Part shown: piece by piece, positions 5,040-6,202 of the stretch
How the letters are laid out: each line of letters starts with the position of its first letter
Numbering within the stretch: position 1 is the first letter of the stretch
Source: Chthoniobacterales bacterium
GTDB lineage: Bacteria > Verrucomicrobiota > Verrucomicrobiia > Chthoniobacterales > UBA10450
NCBI GenBank assembly: GCA_013695905.1
Contig: JACCZQ010000093.1
Coordinates: 1 to 6,202 of the forward strand
Length of the DNA stretch: 6,202 nt
Direction of reading: 5' to 3'
The notes under the pieces: generated by a model
Databases searched by the model: none
Seen by the model: only the letters and a program-made list of their open reading frames with translations
What the model was told of the DNA's origin: nothing
Position numbers and translations under genes: made by a program

Positions 5040-6202
5040 CTACGCCGGCGCGCCACTGAGGCCGCCGGGGAGCGGAGGTGTCACGTCGGGCGCGACGACG
5101 ACCTGCTTGGGCGGCTTCTCGGGCTGCATCTTCTCGCCCGATGAGGCGGGGGGACCGGGGGGCGGGTTCAACATCTTGCCGTGCTCGATGATGTCGCGGA
5201 TCTGGGCGCCATCGAGCGTCTCGTATTCGAGCAGCGCCTTGGCGATCACTTCCAGTTTATCGCGGTGCTCGACGAGCGTCCGCGTGGCGAGATCATAGGC
5301 GTCGTCGATCAGCTTCCGCACTTCGCGGTCGATCTCTTCGGCAGTGGCTTCGCTGTAACCGCGGGCGCGACCCATGTCGCGGCCGAGAAAGACGTGCTCT
5401 TCATGCTCGCCGTACTCGACCATGCCCATCTTCTCGCTCATGCCCCATTCGCAGACCATGCGGCGGGCGACATTGGTGGCCATTTTGATGTCGCCGCTGG
5501 CGCCGTTTGTCACGTCACCGAAGACGATCTCTTCTGCCACACGACCGCCCATTTTTACGACCAGGCTGGAGAGCAGCTCGTTCTTGCGATTCGTATACTT
5601 GTCTTCCTCAGGCAACCACATGGTGGAGCCGAGTGACGGACCGCGCGGGATGATCGTGACTTTGTGCAGCGGTTCGGTATGCGGGAGCAACTCGAGCAGG
5701 AGCGCGTGACCAGCTTCGTGATAGGCGGTATTCGTCTTCTCTTTCTCGCTCAGCGCCATGCTGCGGCGTTCCTTGCCCCAGCGCACTTTGTCGCGTGCTT
5801 CTTCGAGCTCAAGCAGCGTGATGCCTTTCAAACCGCGCCGCGCCGCGAGGAGCGCCGCTTCGTTGATGACGTTCGCCAGCTCCGCCCCGGAGTAGCCGGG
5901 GGTGCCGCGCGCCACCACGTTCATGTCCACACCCTCAGCGAGTTTCACCTTCTTCGAATGCACGCGGAGGATTTCCTCGCGTCCTTTCACGTCGGGAAGA
6001 TTGACGGTGATCTGCCGATCGAAACGACCGGGACGGAGTAGCGCCGGATCGAGCACGTCGGGCCGGTTGGTCGCCGCGATGACGATGACGTTGGTCGAAG
6101 AGTCGAACCCATCCATCTCGACCAGGATCTGATTGAGCGTCTGCTCGCGCTCGTCGTGACCGCCGCCGACACCATGACCGCGGTGACGCCCCACGGCGTC
6201 GA
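5040..6202 (-). CDS. ftsH: ATP-dependent zinc metalloprotease FtsH, C-terminal part (5' end outside window)
   Basis: Minus strand, open to the window edge and ending at TAG 5042-5040, with 386 complete codons visible. FtsH is a hexameric inner-membrane AAA+ protease that degrades misassembled membrane proteins and some cytosolic regulators. Visible in order: the end of Walker B/pore region (DAVGRHRG, then [20 protein letters not shown]), the second region of homology [18 protein letters not shown] with arginine fingers in RPGRFDR (6035-6015), the AAA lid, then the M41 protease domain with zinc motif HEAGH (5720-5706). The third ligand is the Asp of GASGDIK (5492-5490). The last ~46 residues are a Pro-rich tail ([17 protein letters not shown]), usually variable in the family. 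Transmembrane segments and Walker A lie beyond the window. All visible catalytic residues are intact, so this is very probably functional. Confidence 0.97.
   Translation of the reverse strand, partial: DAVGRHRGHGVGGGHDEREQTLNQILVEMDGFDSSTNVIVIAATNRPDVLDPALLRPGRFDRQITVNLPDVKGREEILRVHSKKVKLAEGVDMNVVARGTPGYSGAELANVINEAALLAARRGLKGITLLELEEARDKVRWGKERRSMALSEKEKTNTAYHEAGHALLLELLPHTEPLHKVTIIPRGPSLGSTMWLPEEDKYTNRKNELLSSLVVKMGGRVAEEIVFGDVTNGASGDIKMATNVARRMVCEWGMSEKMGMVEYGEHEEHVFLGRDMGRARGYSEATAEEIDREVRKLIDDAYDLATRTLVEHRDKLEVIAKALLEYETLDGAQIRDIIEHGKMLNPPPGPPASSGEKMQPEKPPKQVVVAPDVTPPLPGGLSGAPA

Noticed and set aside
1..6202. A new multi-gene defence or metabolic system
   Set aside because: The intact genes are of known families with unrelated roles, and the unexplained segments are explained better as gene remnants and repeats.

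Overview
The window is GC-rich bacterial DNA, probably from a member of the Verrucomicrobiota. The best guess is something near Chthoniobacterales. The main clue is a dockerin-like tail (GDTTGNG, NASD, KS-SG and a final ALP) of a kind I associate with large surface proteins in that group. The GlgX, HPF and FtsH sequences are compatible with this. The taxonomic call is recognition from memory, not a search result.

Layout. (a) 1-249: 3' end of an N-acetylmuramoyl-L-alanine amidase/PGRP-like gene (+), followed at once by a hairpin made of 7-bp units (254-325). (b) 375-929: an intact Uma2-family (PD-(D/E)XK nuclease fold) gene with a good intrinsic terminator. (c) 930-1762: more than 800 bp without an intact gene. 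It holds the broken C-terminal tail of a dockerin-like protein, split by a one-base frameshift, then the last 22 codons of a second, diverged amidase, then a long GC-rich inverted repeat. (d) 1763-4045: a complete glycogen debranching enzyme, GlgX. (e) 4042-4361: a scar in which the first ~42 codons of a HAD phosphatase, overlapping the glgX stop, run into the last ~64 codons of a 'host attachment protein' family gene in another frame. (f) 4433-4993: a long ribosome hibernation factor (S30AE domain) fused to a C-terminal cold-shock domain. (g) 5040-6202, minus strand: the C-terminal half of the AAA+ membrane protease FtsH, convergent with the hibernation factor.

How it fits together. GlgX (glycogen breakdown), the hibernation factor (translation shutdown) and FtsH (membrane-protein quality control) are chromosomal housekeeping or stress genes. 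The segments 250-1762 and 4042-4361 show decay: truncated paralogs, a frameshift, hairpin repeats and an apparent deletion junction. I see no convincing new multi-gene system. The most interesting signals are the two gene-scar regions, the two structured repeats that directly follow the two amidase 3' ends, and the HPF-cold-shock fusion.
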